The notes: generated by a model from the sequence alone, not told the origin. 64,000 nt of DNA from Legionella fallonii LLAP-10 (GCF_000953135.1 NZ_LN614827.1:1889001-1953000), one strand, 5' to 3'; shown: positions 1 through 8,012, counted from the stretch's first letter. Translations and numbers: made by a program.

Positions 1-1
1 T

Positions 2-103
2 CATCCCGACTCCGTCTCTGGTGATTTTTCAGATAAGAATTTATTTGTAGAGCAGTTTGTTGTCGGCAGCACCGCACTATGCATGATGCGCTTCACCAAA
101 TAG
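2..103 (+). CDS. C-terminal end of an unidentified protein (partial)
   Basis: An open frame enters from the left edge and stops at TAG 101-103, giving 33 residues that end in VGSTALCMMRFTK. The other two forward frames are broken or unlike protein. Its stop lies 12 bases from the convergent stop of the next gene, so the two genes would be tail to tail. I do not recognise the family, and only a left-extended sequence can identify it. Confidence 0.45.
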   Translation, partial: HPDSVSGDFSDKNLFVEQFVVGSTALCMMRFTK

Positions 104-114
104 TAATGTCGCTT

Positions 115-1002
115 CTAGGCATTCATCTTAAGAAATTCTTTGATATTTTTAACTGCTAATAGCCCTTTAGTTCTAAGTGCCTCCTGAGTATTAAACCCAA
201 TATGAGGTGTTGCAATAAGATTAGGGGCATCCCAAAGACTATAATCAGTTGGCAATGGTGGTTCTACATCAAACACATCTAAGGCTGCACCCGCAATCAG
301 GCCTTGTTCCAATGCACATTGTAAATCCTCAGTAACTACTATAGGTCCTCTGGCACAATTAATTAGATAAGCAGATTTTTTCATTTGAGATAAACGTTTT
401 AAATTAACCATTCCTCTGGTTTGATCAGCAAGAGGAACATGTAACGTTACAAAATCTGATTGAGAAAACACATCATCCAATGTCACTTGACCACTACGAT
501 CATAAATTAGAGTATTCATTTGGAATGCACTAGCAAGTCGTTTAACCTCAGCTCCTATTGCGCCAAAGCCGACAATACCTAATGTTTTATTCTTCAATTC
601 AAGGCCCGTATTAGTCACGGCTCGGTGTCTAATGTTCTGATTATTACCAGGAATATCACGTGCCAAAGAAATCATAAACCCAAATACTAGCTCTGCTACT
701 GCTGTATTGGCATAGCCAGCGGCATTTTTCACTAAAATGTGTCGCTGATTTACAGCCTCTCTATCAACATGATCAATTCCAGCAAAGGCAACAGCAATGA
801 ACTTCAATTCGGTTGCAGCATTAATCACTGCAGCAGATAAGGGCCTATTAGTAAGAGCAATAATATCAACATTTTTTACCTGTTTAATTAATTGCTCATC
901 AGACCAACCACGACTATCACACTCAATAATGGTATTATTTGATAATTCAGCCTTAATTTCTTCACTGCTAATACCTATTGGTTCAATAATAGCTATTCTC
1001 AT
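115..1002 (-). CDS. D-isomer-specific 2-hydroxyacid dehydrogenase
   Basis: 295 residues with the layout of the D-2-hydroxyacid dehydrogenase family (D-lactate, glycerate and phosphoglycerate dehydrogenase relatives), which reversibly reduce 2-keto acids with NAD(P)H in the cytosol. A short catalytic domain precedes the Rossmann motif GIVGFGAIGAEV near residue 145. The catalytic Arg lies in NCARGPIV, the Glu in DVFDVEPPLP, and the active-site His in TPHIGFNT close to the C-terminus. It is a little shorter than the usual 310-330 residues. The substrate cannot be told from sequence. It stands alone, convergent with the partial gene on its left, with more than 1 kb of non-coding DNA upstream. Confidence 0.9.
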   Translation of the reverse strand: MRIAIIEPIGISSEEIKAELSNNTIIECDSRGWSDEQLIKQVKNVDIIALTNRPLSAAVINAATELKFIAVAFAGIDHVDREAVNQRHILVKNAAGYANTAVAELVFGFMISLARDIPGNNQNIRHRAVTNTGLELKNKTLGIVGFGAIGAEVKRLASAFQMNTLIYDRSGQVTLDDVFSQSDFVTLHVPLADQTRGMVNLKRLSQMKKSAYLINCARGPIVVTEDLQCALEQGLIAGAALDVFDVEPPLPTDYSLWDAPNLIATPHIGFNTQEALRTKGLLAVKNIKEFLKMNA

Positions 1003-1397
1003 TTTTAGTCCTTTAATCTAATCCAATATAAACCGAACAGTACAATACAGAAAAATAGAGATAGAACTCTTCTAAGAAGATCACCTTACCTTTAATTGGC
1101 CACTTAATCATACTTTATTCAAGGCGATCTAATAAGTAACTGAAGCAAGGTTCTGAAAGTCAAAAATCTCTTTTCATGCTAGCTCATTATTATAAAAAGC
1201 ACACTCTTATTGTAACATTTGGCCGCATCTTAATTATTAGACTTCGTTCCAAACTCGCGCAAGGAAACTCGGGGAGTGAAACCACAGTGAACACGAAAGT
1301 CACGCGAGGATTCGAGCACCGTATCGACAAAGCAATTTTCCGCTGCGGTAGAGTTTATCGCTCGATCATCATTATCCTGCTATCTCTGTTGTCACTA
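1003..1397. repeat. Intergenic region with dispersed-repeat remnant
   Basis: No convincing gene; a 74-codon open frame here lacks a ribosome site and family features. The part at about 1250-1360 (GCGAGGATTCGAGCACCGTAT, GACAAAGCAATTTTCCGC) resembles bases 27548-27612, where GACGAAGCAATTTCCCGC follows a similar segment. This suggests two diverged copies of one dispersed element. Confidence 0.45.
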
Positions 1398-1411
1398 TAA
1401 GAAATTTCTTA
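1398..1411. promoter_or_regulatory. LetA-type (GacA/UvrY family) response-regulator site
   Basis: TAAGAAATTTCTTA is a perfect 14-base palindrome and fits the TNAGAAATTTCTNA sequence known upstream of rsmY and rsmZ in Legionella, where phosphorylated LetA binds. It is centred about 65 bases before the inferred start of the GGA-rich RNA at 1470, a plausible activator distance. Binding is inferred. Confidence 0.8.
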
Positions 1412-1457
1412 CTTGAGTTTAGAGTAAAATCGCTAGAGGTTCTTTTTTAAGCTTTGC

Positions 1458-1463
1458 TATACT
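1458..1463 (+). promoter_or_regulatory. -10 element of the GGA-rich sRNA
   Basis: TATACT lies 7 bases before the inferred RNA start. No good -35 box is visible at 17 bases, which suits an activator-dependent promoter under the palindrome at 1398-1411. Confidence 0.55.
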
Positions 1464-1469
1464 GATTTT

Positions 1470-1706
1470 AGAGTAAGGACAATGGATGTCTTAAAAGGAC
1501 TTTTGTCTTGGTATCAAGGATGATACCCGCCACAAGGATGTGGATGTTTACTCAAGGCAATGGACTAAAGACTCATCTGGACCCAAGGGAAAGGATGAGC
1601 CGCCGCTTTATCACAACAGTAATACTTCAACCAAACCTCTGTTAACCAGTTCAATTTTTATATCACTCGGTCAAAAGAGAATTCATCCCCCTAACTCTAG
1701 GGTTTT
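1470..1706 (+). ncRNA. RsmY/RsmZ-type CsrA-sequestering small RNA
   Basis: Ten GGA triplets fall within about 125 bases (1477, 1484, 1497, 1518, 1536, 1542, 1562, 1579, 1588, 1593). Several sit in loops of short perfect hairpins: GGTATC-AAGGAT-GATACC at 1510-1527, CCACA-AGGA-TGTGG at 1530-1543, and AAAAGGACTTTT near 1493. This is how RsmY, RsmZ and CsrB bind and titrate the translational repressor CsrA. The promoter and the LetA-type palindrome upstream complete the pattern. In Legionella these RNAs relieve CsrA repression of transmissive-phase and effector genes. The 3' end is uncertain: CCCTA-ACTC-TAGGG followed by TTTT at 1689-1706 is the first terminator-like hairpin I see, but the GGA-rich body ends near 1600 and known relatives are only 110-150 nt. 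Which paralogue it is cannot be decided here. Confidence 0.82.
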
Positions 1707-1710
1707 AGCG

Positions 1711-2178
1711 AATAACCAGTGTCTATTCACAGAGTTATCCACAGAAAGTGGGGATAAGTTATGAGCTGCATAACAATAGGTAAAACACTACAAGGCCATA
1801 TAGAGCAAGGTTTGTTACAAAAAAGAACTATGAATATAGAATAAGGTCTGTGCTAAAAAAAGAAGGATATCCACAGAAGGAATAGCAGTGAATAAAATCA
1901 TGTAGCTCGTCATCATAACAAAAAAATAATAAAAAAACAGTCTTGACGAAACGGTTTTTTGTTTTCTAATTTACTTATCATAGAAAGGAATATCTCTACT
2001 CTTAGAGCAACAAAACACTAGAATAGAAAAATTTAAAAATTATCTTTACCTATTTGCTATAATCCTTTGGATAGATAGTGTAAAATCTGCAAAAATCATT
2101 TTTCATTGTGTCTAAGTAAAGTTAAGACAATTTGCCTCTTGATTATGCCATAAGATGTGGTAGTTTATTTACGAGAAA
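1711..2178. other. AT-rich intergenic region with DnaA-box-like sites
   Basis: It contains a consensus DnaA box TTATCCACA (1735-1743), the one-mismatch copies CTATTCACA (1723-1731) and ATATCCACA (1867-1875), and the inverted one-mismatch copy TGGGGATAA (1749-1757), followed by very AT-rich sequence from 1910 to 2100. No gene is visible. Nothing here shows that it is an origin: dnaA, dnaN, gidA and rpmH are absent. Confidence 0.4.
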
Positions 2179-2556
2179 ATGTTTCAGAGTATAACTATGA
2201 ACCAACAAATTAATGCCGTTAAGAAAGATAAGCTTCAGATTATAGATTGGCTTATTGAACATTTCCCTGGTGCATTTTTTAAAAAAAGTAATCAAATAAA
2301 GCCACTTAAAATTGGAATATTTGATGATATCATCGATTTTTATGAACGCTTAGACTCACCTCCGTTTAGTAAAAAATCTCTTAGAGAAGCGTTAAGCTAC
2401 TACAGTGCCTCCCCTGCTTATCTGAGCTGCCAAAAACCAGATGTTGCACGCGTAGACATCTATGGCAATGAGGTAGATGTGGTTACTCCTGAACAAGCAA
2501 AGTATGCCCATCAACGTTTCCAAGATCGTTATGCTAAAAAGAAAAATCCAGTGTAA
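2179..2556 (+). CDS. ProQ/FinO-domain RNA-binding protein
   Basis: 125 residues, essentially one ProQ/FinO domain. Diagnostic pieces are FPGAFFKKSNQIKPLKIGI (about 29-47), the helix REALSYYSASPAYLSC (69-84), and the strand RVDIYGNEVDVVTPEQ (91-106). This family binds structured RNAs and 3' ends and acts as an sRNA/mRNA chaperone; Legionella RocC is a characterised member that represses competence with the sRNA RocR. Unlike RocC or ProQ it has almost no C-terminal extension. An alternative ATG at 2197 (MNQQ) is possible, and neither start has a strong ribosome site. It lies 0.5 kb downstream of the GGA-rich sRNA, but a link between them is only inference. Confidence 0.8.
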   Translation: MFQSITMNQQINAVKKDKLQIIDWLIEHFPGAFFKKSNQIKPLKIGIFDDIIDFYERLDSPPFSKKSLREALSYYSASPAYLSCQKPDVARVDIYGNEVDVVTPEQAKYAHQRFQDRYAKKKNPV

Positions 2557-2604
2557 TTCTGACAGATGATAAGAGAGGCTGAGCCACAACTCCAGCCTGT
2601 ATCT

Positions 2605-2680
2605 GTCATCGAGAGAGTAGAGAAAGATCGCCTGCAAAACGCATTGTGCCATAATCAGAAGATCCTTCGTTGCAAAATTC
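2605..2680. repeat. Partial copy of the CATCCAGAG-type palindromic repeat
   Basis: GCAAAACGCATTGTG at 2634-2648 and GATCCTTCGTTGCAA at about 2661-2675 recur identically in the complete palindrome at 14132-14217, in the same order and similar spacing. Confidence 0.65.
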
Positions 2681-2742
2681 GTTTAGCAGCAAAGAAAGCA
2701 TTTCCATGCCGTGCATGTCGAGCTCGCCATAGTGACTATTAG

Positions 2743-2771
2743 ACGAATTACCAGCAAAAGCCGGTATCCAT
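2743..2771. repeat. Half copy of the GCCGG palindromic repeat
   Basis: The segment reading CGAATTACCAGCAAAAGCC and ending GGTATCCAT is a near-exact reverse complement of 47977-48005, one arm of the palindrome between the fadE and leu operons. Confidence 0.6.
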
Positions 2772-2794
2772 TTTTTAAACTGCATTGGCTCCCT

Positions 2795-3487
2795 TTACTT
2801 CAATGCTAGCAAATAATTAACCGATACATCAGAACTTAATGATGCCGCTCTCAGGATAGGATTATAATTCATACCTTTCATATCAATTAGATGCAAATTA
2901 AACGAACGGGCTATAGCAATTAATTCACTGGGTTTAATAAACTTCTGATAATCGTGTGTTTGTCTTGGTAAAAGATTTAAAATATATTCTGCGGCAATAA
3001 CCACACTCGCATAAGCCTTCATTGTCCTATTAATGGTTGATAAAAATAATATGCCTTTGGGTTTGAGTAATCGCTTGCAGTGCTCTATAACCAACGCTGG
3101 ATTTTGCACATGTTCCAGCATTTCCATGCATGTAATAACATTAAATTTTTTACTTTCAAGTTCTTCTATAGGAGAACATTGATAATCAATAGTCAGTTGA
3201 TTTTCTCTCGCGTGTTCTTGAGCAACTTGAATTGCATCATGCTCCGCATCAATGCCAGTAACAATTGCCCCAGCCCTGGCCATGGCTTCACATAAAATGC
3301 CTCCACCACAACCTACGTCCAACACAGTGGCACCCTTTAAATTAATCTGACTAGAAATAAATTCAAGACGGGTATTATTTATATCGTGCAAGGTCTTTAA
3401 GGGGCCTTCAGTATCCCACCACTCTTGAGCATGCTGGGCAAACTTAGATACTTCCTGAGCATCAATAGTTGATTCAATATTTTTCAT
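2795..3487 (-). CDS. ubiG: UbiG, ubiquinone biosynthesis O-methyltransferase
   Basis: 230 residues. SAM-dependent methyltransferase that performs both O-methylations of the ubiquinone ring. The N-terminal FAQHAQEWWDTEGPLKTLHDIN is the UbiG signature, followed by the SAM motif VLDVGCGGGILCE (about 55-67) and the post-motif MEMLEHVQNP. Length matches the family (about 240). I chose ATG 3487; a TTG two codons earlier is possible. The start overlaps the end of the preceding gene by 14 bases, so the two are probably co-translated. Confidence 0.95.
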   Translation of the reverse strand: MKNIESTIDAQEVSKFAQHAQEWWDTEGPLKTLHDINNTRLEFISSQINLKGATVLDVGCGGGILCEAMARAGAIVTGIDAEHDAIQVAQEHARENQLTIDYQCSPIEELESKKFNVITCMEMLEHVQNPALVIEHCKRLLKPKGILFLSTINRTMKAYASVVIAAEYILNLLPRQTHDYQKFIKPSELIAIARSFNLHLIDMKGMNYNPILRAASLSSDVSVNYLLALK

Positions 3488-4304
3488 ATGCAAGTAGATC
3501 CATGGGTTTAAAGAATGCGATAACGCGCTTGTTAGTAATGAAGCTTACATTATAAGGATGCTCAGCGACTAGCCCAACCTTCAATTTATTCAAAGGAACC
3601 TGTTTCGCAACGTTACCTAACAAGATTAACTGTATCGACGGCTTGATTAGCATCAGTTGATCAAAAAGACTACTCATAAAAGGTTTCCAACATCGGGCAT
3701 GATATGGAACATTGCCTTTACTATAAACTAATGAAGCATTAAGTAATAAAATACCCTGCCCCATCATTTTTACAAAAAGTTGCTTTGCACTATGGATTAA
3801 AGTTGATTTATCGAGCCGCGCAATAGCAGGTTGTGTTACATCAGCTTGTAAATCTCCTCGCGCGACTAACAACATTTTAATAAAGTTTCGCAAAGAAGTC
3901 GCTTTATTAACCGCCGTACTCAATCCTTTCGGACTCCAGAGCTCACCTACTGCATTATCCCAAAAAGCATAACCGTTAGCAGATGCATTGCGCGGGTAAG
4001 GTGACTCACCTAAAAGAATATAGTGCGTCTGGGAAAGAGGCAAACTAAAGGCCGCCAATAAATAATGTAATCCAGGTAACCAATCCTTATCTTCTGACAA
4101 TTTTTTAAGATAATTAGGTTGCATATGCTGTAAAGCAATCTTGATTAATGCAGTCCATTCAGGATGGCAAGCATTAATACTGTCTTCAAGAGTCACAACC
4201 TGAGCCTTAATTTTTGATAAAAAACCATATCTTATACTCTTTTGAACGAAAAACTCAAAATTACTTATCATTAACAAATCATAAAATGAATGAATAATTG
4301 CCAT
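3474..4304 (-). CDS. Uracil-DNA-glycosylase-like protein with altered active site
   Basis: 276 residues. Fold signatures of family 1 uracil-DNA glycosylase (base-excision repair of uracil) are visible: YILLGESPYPR (95-105) for the water-activating GQDPYH loop, GYAFW (111-115) for the uracil pocket, and ILLLNASL (185-192) for the LLLN strand. The leucine-loop motif HPSPLS is replaced by EHPYNVSF (248-255). Two key residues differ: Ser101 stands where the catalytic Asp belongs, and Pro replaces the His of GQDPYH. Either the enzyme is inactive, has changed specificity, or uses another residue. The last 14 bases overlap ubiG; the Rab-like gene is divergent with a 39-base gap. Confidence 0.7.
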   Translation of the reverse strand: MAIIHSFYDLLMISNFEFFVQKSIRYGFLSKIKAQVVTLEDSINACHPEWTALIKIALQHMQPNYLKKLSEDKDWLPGLHYLLAAFSLPLSQTHYILLGESPYPRNASANGYAFWDNAVGELWSPKGLSTAVNKATSLRNFIKMLLVARGDLQADVTQPAIARLDKSTLIHSAKQLFVKMMGQGILLLNASLVYSKGNVPYHARCWKPFMSSLFDQLMLIKPSIQLILLGNVAKQVPLNKLKVGLVAEHPYNVSFITNKRVIAFFKPMDLLAYEKY

Positions 4305-4343
4305 GTTGATGTATAATGACGCTTTTTGAAATATGGAATTAGT

Positions 4344-5426
4344 ATGAGTCGATTTAAAGTAGTTTTATTGGGGGTTGAGCAAACAGGCAAAACAACAATG
4401 AGTCAAAAATTGCGTGGATTGCCAATCAGTAAAGAATATCGAACTACAATAGGTGTGGATTTTAATACAATAAAGGTTCCTAATCACAACGGAATAGATA
4501 ATATCCACGTTGCTTTATGGGATACACCTAGCGACCATCGATATAAATCGATGAACACAGTCGCTTTATCTAATGTTGATTTGGGTATTTATTGCATTGA
4601 TCTCTCCCAGGAAATAACTAAAGAAACCCTTATTAGCATTAAATCTGATATTAATGAACTACAAACAAGAAGCCCTAATGCCCAACTTATTTTAGTAGGA
4701 ACCAAAAATGATATAACCCTACCCAATGCATTAGAAACTGTAAGCCAAAAATTGGCAGAGGTGCCTTTTAAGAAAATCATATCCACATCAAGCCATGTGA
4801 ATGAAGGTTTAGACGACCTGTATGATTACCTTATTAGTTGGAGTCACAATAAATACATTCAGGAACAAATTAAATTTTATAAAGAAAAAAACCAAATCAA
4901 CGGGATTCTGCATGCCAGAAATCTCTCTAATCCAAACTCAGAATTGTATCAAGCTTTAGATAATTTATATCATCAATCGAAAGACTTGGACGCCCCAAAA
5001 AGCAAGGCACTAGGAGATCTAACAACTCACCTGATGTTTAGTTTATTAGATATTCAAGTAGCAGATAAAATGGGAGCTATTAACTCCTTTGTTCAACAAA
5101 GTGACGAATTGCTGCATGGTCGACATAGTGGGATTTTAAACACTATTCTTGTAATTGCCACTAGTGCCGCAGTAACCGTCATTGCGGCATTAATAGGTTT
5201 TGGTATTGGTTTTGCCTTAGGATCTTGGTCTGGTCCTGGAGCATTTTTTACTGGGTTATTAGCAGGCTGCACCAGTGCTATAGCAGTAGCTGGAAGTAGT
5301 TCTGTACTTGGTTTAGCAACTTTATCTTATTCCGCATATCATTTTTTCAAACCATCTCCGACTGCAGAAGCAGTGAGTGACCTGGCTGAAAAAGCGAAAG
5401 CGAGTACTTTTGTTGCGCCTAACTAA
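4344..5426 (+). CDS. Rab-like small GTPase with C-terminal membrane hairpin (effector candidate)
   Basis: 360 residues. Residues 1-170 form a Ras/Rab-type G domain: P-loop GVEQTGKT (10-17), switch I Thr in RTTIGVDF (33-40), G3 WDTPSD (59-64), G4 GTKND (119-123), G5 STSS (147-150). The catalytic Gln of WDTAGQ is absent (Asp64 region), so intrinsic hydrolysis may be slow. A helical linker leads to two hydrophobic stretches (about 263-293 and 299-333), so membrane attachment would use transmembrane segments, not the prenylated Cys tail of host Rabs, which is lacking. Rab-like GTPases of eukaryotic origin are known from several Legionella genomes, and translocation to the host is inferred. ATG 4344 is chosen over a TTG at 4326. 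Confidence 0.85.
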   Translation: MSRFKVVLLGVEQTGKTTMSQKLRGLPISKEYRTTIGVDFNTIKVPNHNGIDNIHVALWDTPSDHRYKSMNTVALSNVDLGIYCIDLSQEITKETLISIKSDINELQTRSPNAQLILVGTKNDITLPNALETVSQKLAEVPFKKIISTSSHVNEGLDDLYDYLISWSHNKYIQEQIKFYKEKNQINGILHARNLSNPNSELYQALDNLYHQSKDLDAPKSKALGDLTTHLMFSLLDIQVADKMGAINSFVQQSDELLHGRHSGILNTILVIATSAAVTVIAALIGFGIGFALGSWSGPGAFFTGLLAGCTSAIAVAGSSSVLGLATLSYSAYHFFKPSPTAEAVSDLAEKAKASTFVAPN

Positions 5427-5785
5427 CATAATTCTGACGTTGGCATATCGGTATAAAAAATTGAAATATCTTTAGCTTTTGTAATGTAGGTTTGTGAGGT
5501 ACCGTCACCTTTTATAATGAGAAATTCGCTCAATTAAAAAAGCTGACGCGCCCGCAGGCCTCTTGGCCCAGCATAACACTCGTGTTTTACTCTCTACTTC
5601 GTTGGAGCAGAAATCCAGCCTGTAATTATTCCTTAACATGACGACTATAGAACCTACGCCACCACCTACTATATCGAATAGTATTACTAATCACAGAATT
5701 ACCATTAGAAAGTTCCTGCAAAAACAAAAAAAATCAGCCATAATAACTACTATCTGAATGCATCAATTTATAGGGAATAATAACC
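5427..5785. other. Intergenic, no feature recognised
   Basis: No gene-like frame, clear terminator or known repeat seen. The last 60 bases must contain the malic enzyme promoter, but I cannot assign it. Confidence 0.4.
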
Positions 5786-7507
5786 ATGGACTATATTCAG
5801 CGCATAGATGAGCAAGGAAAACCTTATTTTGAGGTTAAAACAACTGATTTTGCACTCCTATCTAATCCTATTTTAAATAAAGGTTCAGGTTTTACTGAAC
5901 AAGAGCGACTAGACTTTCATCTCCATGGATTACTCCCTCCCTATGAAAGCAGCATTGATGAACAACGTCACCGCTCTTATGAAGTATTTAAGGGTAAAGC
6001 GTCAGATCTGGAAAAATACATCTACATGCGTGATTTACAAGACTCCAATGAAACCTTGTTTTACAACTTAATAAGACAACATATCGTTGAGATAATGCCC
6101 ATAGTTTATACTCCTGTTGTTGGAGCCGCATGTCAAAACTTCAGCCATATATACAGACGTCCTCGAGGTATTTTTATTGCTTATCCTAATCGCGATAAAA
6201 TAGATACTATTTTATCCAACCCACGATTTGAACAAGTTAAAGTGATAGTAGTTTCTGATGGTGAGCGCATTCTTGGCTTAGGAGATCAGGGAGCCGGAGG
6301 CATGGGCATTCCTATTGGAAAATTAGCTTTGTATTGCGCTTGCGCCGGAATTCATCCAGCATCCACGTTACCTGTATTGCTTGATACAGGAACTAACAAT
6401 GCGGAACTGCTCAAAGATCCGCTCTATATGGGCTGGAAACATGAACGCATACGTGACGCGCAATATGATGAATTTGTTGATAACTTTGTTCAAGCGCTTA
6501 AAAAAAGATTTCCTAACATACTATTACAATGGGAAGATTTCGCATTGCAAAATGCCACTCGACTCTTAGACAAATATAGAGGACAGTTGTGCACCTTTAA
6601 TGACGATGTCCAAGGAACTGCTGCAATTGCAACAGGTACATTATTATCGGCGGTACAAGTCACAGGAATTGAATTACGCGATCAAAAAATTGTAATTGTT
6701 GGTGCAGGTACTGCAGGTTGCGGTATTGCAGAACTCATCGTTCATGCCATGATGGAAGACGGAGCATCCGAAGAAAAAGCTCGGTCACAAATCTATATGA
6801 TTGATCGTAACGGCTTATTAATTGAAGGCATGACTGGCTTGCTCCCCTTCCAGGAGAAACTACTAAAAGACAAAGCGGCTATTGCTAACTGGAAATGTGA
6901 AAATGGCTCGATGATCAGCTTAAAAGATGTTATCAAAAACTTACATCCTAATGCATTACTTGGAGTATCTGCTCAACCAGGTCTTTTCACTGAGGAGCTT
7001 ATTAGAGAAATGGCATCGCATGTCGATAAGCCAATCATTATGCCTTTATCCAACCCTATTTCTCGCAGTGAAGCAATTCCCGAGAGCTTAATGAAGTGGA
7101 CTAATGATAGAGCAGTAATAGGAACAGGAAGCCCCTTTGGCAATATTATGAAACATGGGAAACCATTTAGGGTCGATCAAACTAATAATGTATATATTTT
7201 TCCTGGTATGGGCCTAGGTTTGATTGCAACCAAAGCCAAAATGGTCACCGACAAAATGTTTATGGCCGCAGCCCAAGCTCTTGCTAACTGCTCACCAGCT
7301 AAAAAAGATCCCCAAGCAAATCTACTCCCACCGCTGGAAACTGTGCGAGAAGTTTCCTATCAAGTCGCTCTTGCTGTAGCCAAAGAAGCAGTAAAAAGCA
7401 ATCTGGCAGATCCCATGTCCGATGAGCAATTAGAGCGTTGTATTCATAGCCATATATGGGAACCCGTTTATGCTCCTTATCGCAGGGCACCGATTTTAAA
7501 AAAATGA
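5786..7507 (+). CDS. maeA: NAD-dependent malic enzyme (malate oxidoreductase, decarboxylating)
   Basis: 573 residues, close to the 565 of E. coli MaeA and of the long bacterial/eukaryotic class. It oxidatively decarboxylates malate to pyruvate with NAD reduction, linking the TCA cycle to pyruvate. N-terminal malic domain: IMPIVYTPVVGAACQNFSHI with the catalytic Tyr, VVSDGERILGLGDQGAGGMGIPIGK with the substrate lysine, and ILLQWEDFAL, FNDDVQGTA for metal binding. The NAD domain begins at IVIVGAGTAGCGIAEL. Start ATG 5786 has an AGGGAA site. It is monocistronic. Confidence 0.95.
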   Translation: MDYIQRIDEQGKPYFEVKTTDFALLSNPILNKGSGFTEQERLDFHLHGLLPPYESSIDEQRHRSYEVFKGKASDLEKYIYMRDLQDSNETLFYNLIRQHIVEIMPIVYTPVVGAACQNFSHIYRRPRGIFIAYPNRDKIDTILSNPRFEQVKVIVVSDGERILGLGDQGAGGMGIPIGKLALYCACAGIHPASTLPVLLDTGTNNAELLKDPLYMGWKHERIRDAQYDEFVDNFVQALKKRFPNILLQWEDFALQNATRLLDKYRGQLCTFNDDVQGTAAIATGTLLSAVQVTGIELRDQKIVIVGAGTAGCGIAELIVHAMMEDGASEEKARSQIYMIDRNGLLIEGMTGLLPFQEKLLKDKAAIANWKCENGSMISLKDVIKNLHPNALLGVSAQPGLFTEELIREMASHVDKPIIMPLSNPISRSEAIPESLMKWTNDRAVIGTGSPFGNIMKHGKPFRVDQTNNVYIFPGMGLGLIATKAKMVTDKMFMAAAQALANCSPAKKDPQANLLPPLETVREVSYQVALAVAKEAVKSNLADPMSDEQLERCIHSHIWEPVYAPYRRAPILKK

Positions 7508-7536
7508 TTCCCTTCGTTTAATGGCATCAAGTTCAG

Positions 7537-7562
7537 AGGTAGGTAAGGCAATGAACCTACCC
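7537..7562 (+). terminator. Hairpin after malic enzyme
   Basis: GGTAGGT and ACCTACC pair around a short loop, 30 bases after the maeA stop. The T-tract is poor, so this is only a likely termination or mRNA-stabilising structure. Confidence 0.4.
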
Positions 7563-7643
7563 TGTTCACCGATGTAGATACTGTCTTTAAAAGCATTGAT
7601 GCGGCAGCGTAATTAAAGCTTATTATAATCGTTTGCAGAATAC

Positions 7644-7711
7644 GTCATCTCGAACGAAGTGAGAGCTCTCCAGTCATGAATTTGGAGCTCCCTCACTTCG
7701 TTTGAGATGAC
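7644..7711. repeat. Long near-perfect palindrome (REP-like hairpin)
   Basis: GTCATCTCGAACGAAGTGAG pairs with CTCACTTCGTTTGAGATGAC, and inner GCTCTCCA pairs with TGGAGCTC, around a 10-base loop; TTTTTTT follows on the plus strand. The arms occupy 7644-7672 and 7683-7711. The rest of the 7508-8012 gap also holds GGTTTTTTTAG/CTAAAAAACC near 7720-7748 and otherwise nothing gene-like. Confidence 0.75.
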
Positions 7712-8012
7712 ATTTTTTTCTGGTTTTTTTAGCGGTTACTAAAAAACCGCTGTCGTTGTGAACAAAGTGAAGCAATCCACTCCCGTATTATTCCCCAACT
7801 GAAAGAAATTACAAAACAATTAGTCTACCTAAATTTTTAATACGAAATAAGACTTGAAATACAAATTAATTTAGGACAAGATTTCGGCTATTGAGTCTAG
7901 TATTATTTCATTTGCAGAATCAATTAAGGAACAGATAAATGCAGTGAGGCTTATCAAATGCTTTTCTTCAATACCGCATTAATAAGGAATCTTATTTACA
8001 AGGAGCAGTACT

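Noticed and set aside
1176-1764. Two 74-codon plus-strand open frames (1176-1400 and 1540-1764)
   Set aside because: No ribosome sites, non-protein-like composition; the first covers a dispersed repeat, the second lies over the GGA-rich sRNA.
1711-2178. Chromosomal origin
   Set aside because: DnaA-box-like sites exist but dnaA, dnaN, recF, gyrB, rpmH and gidA are all absent.
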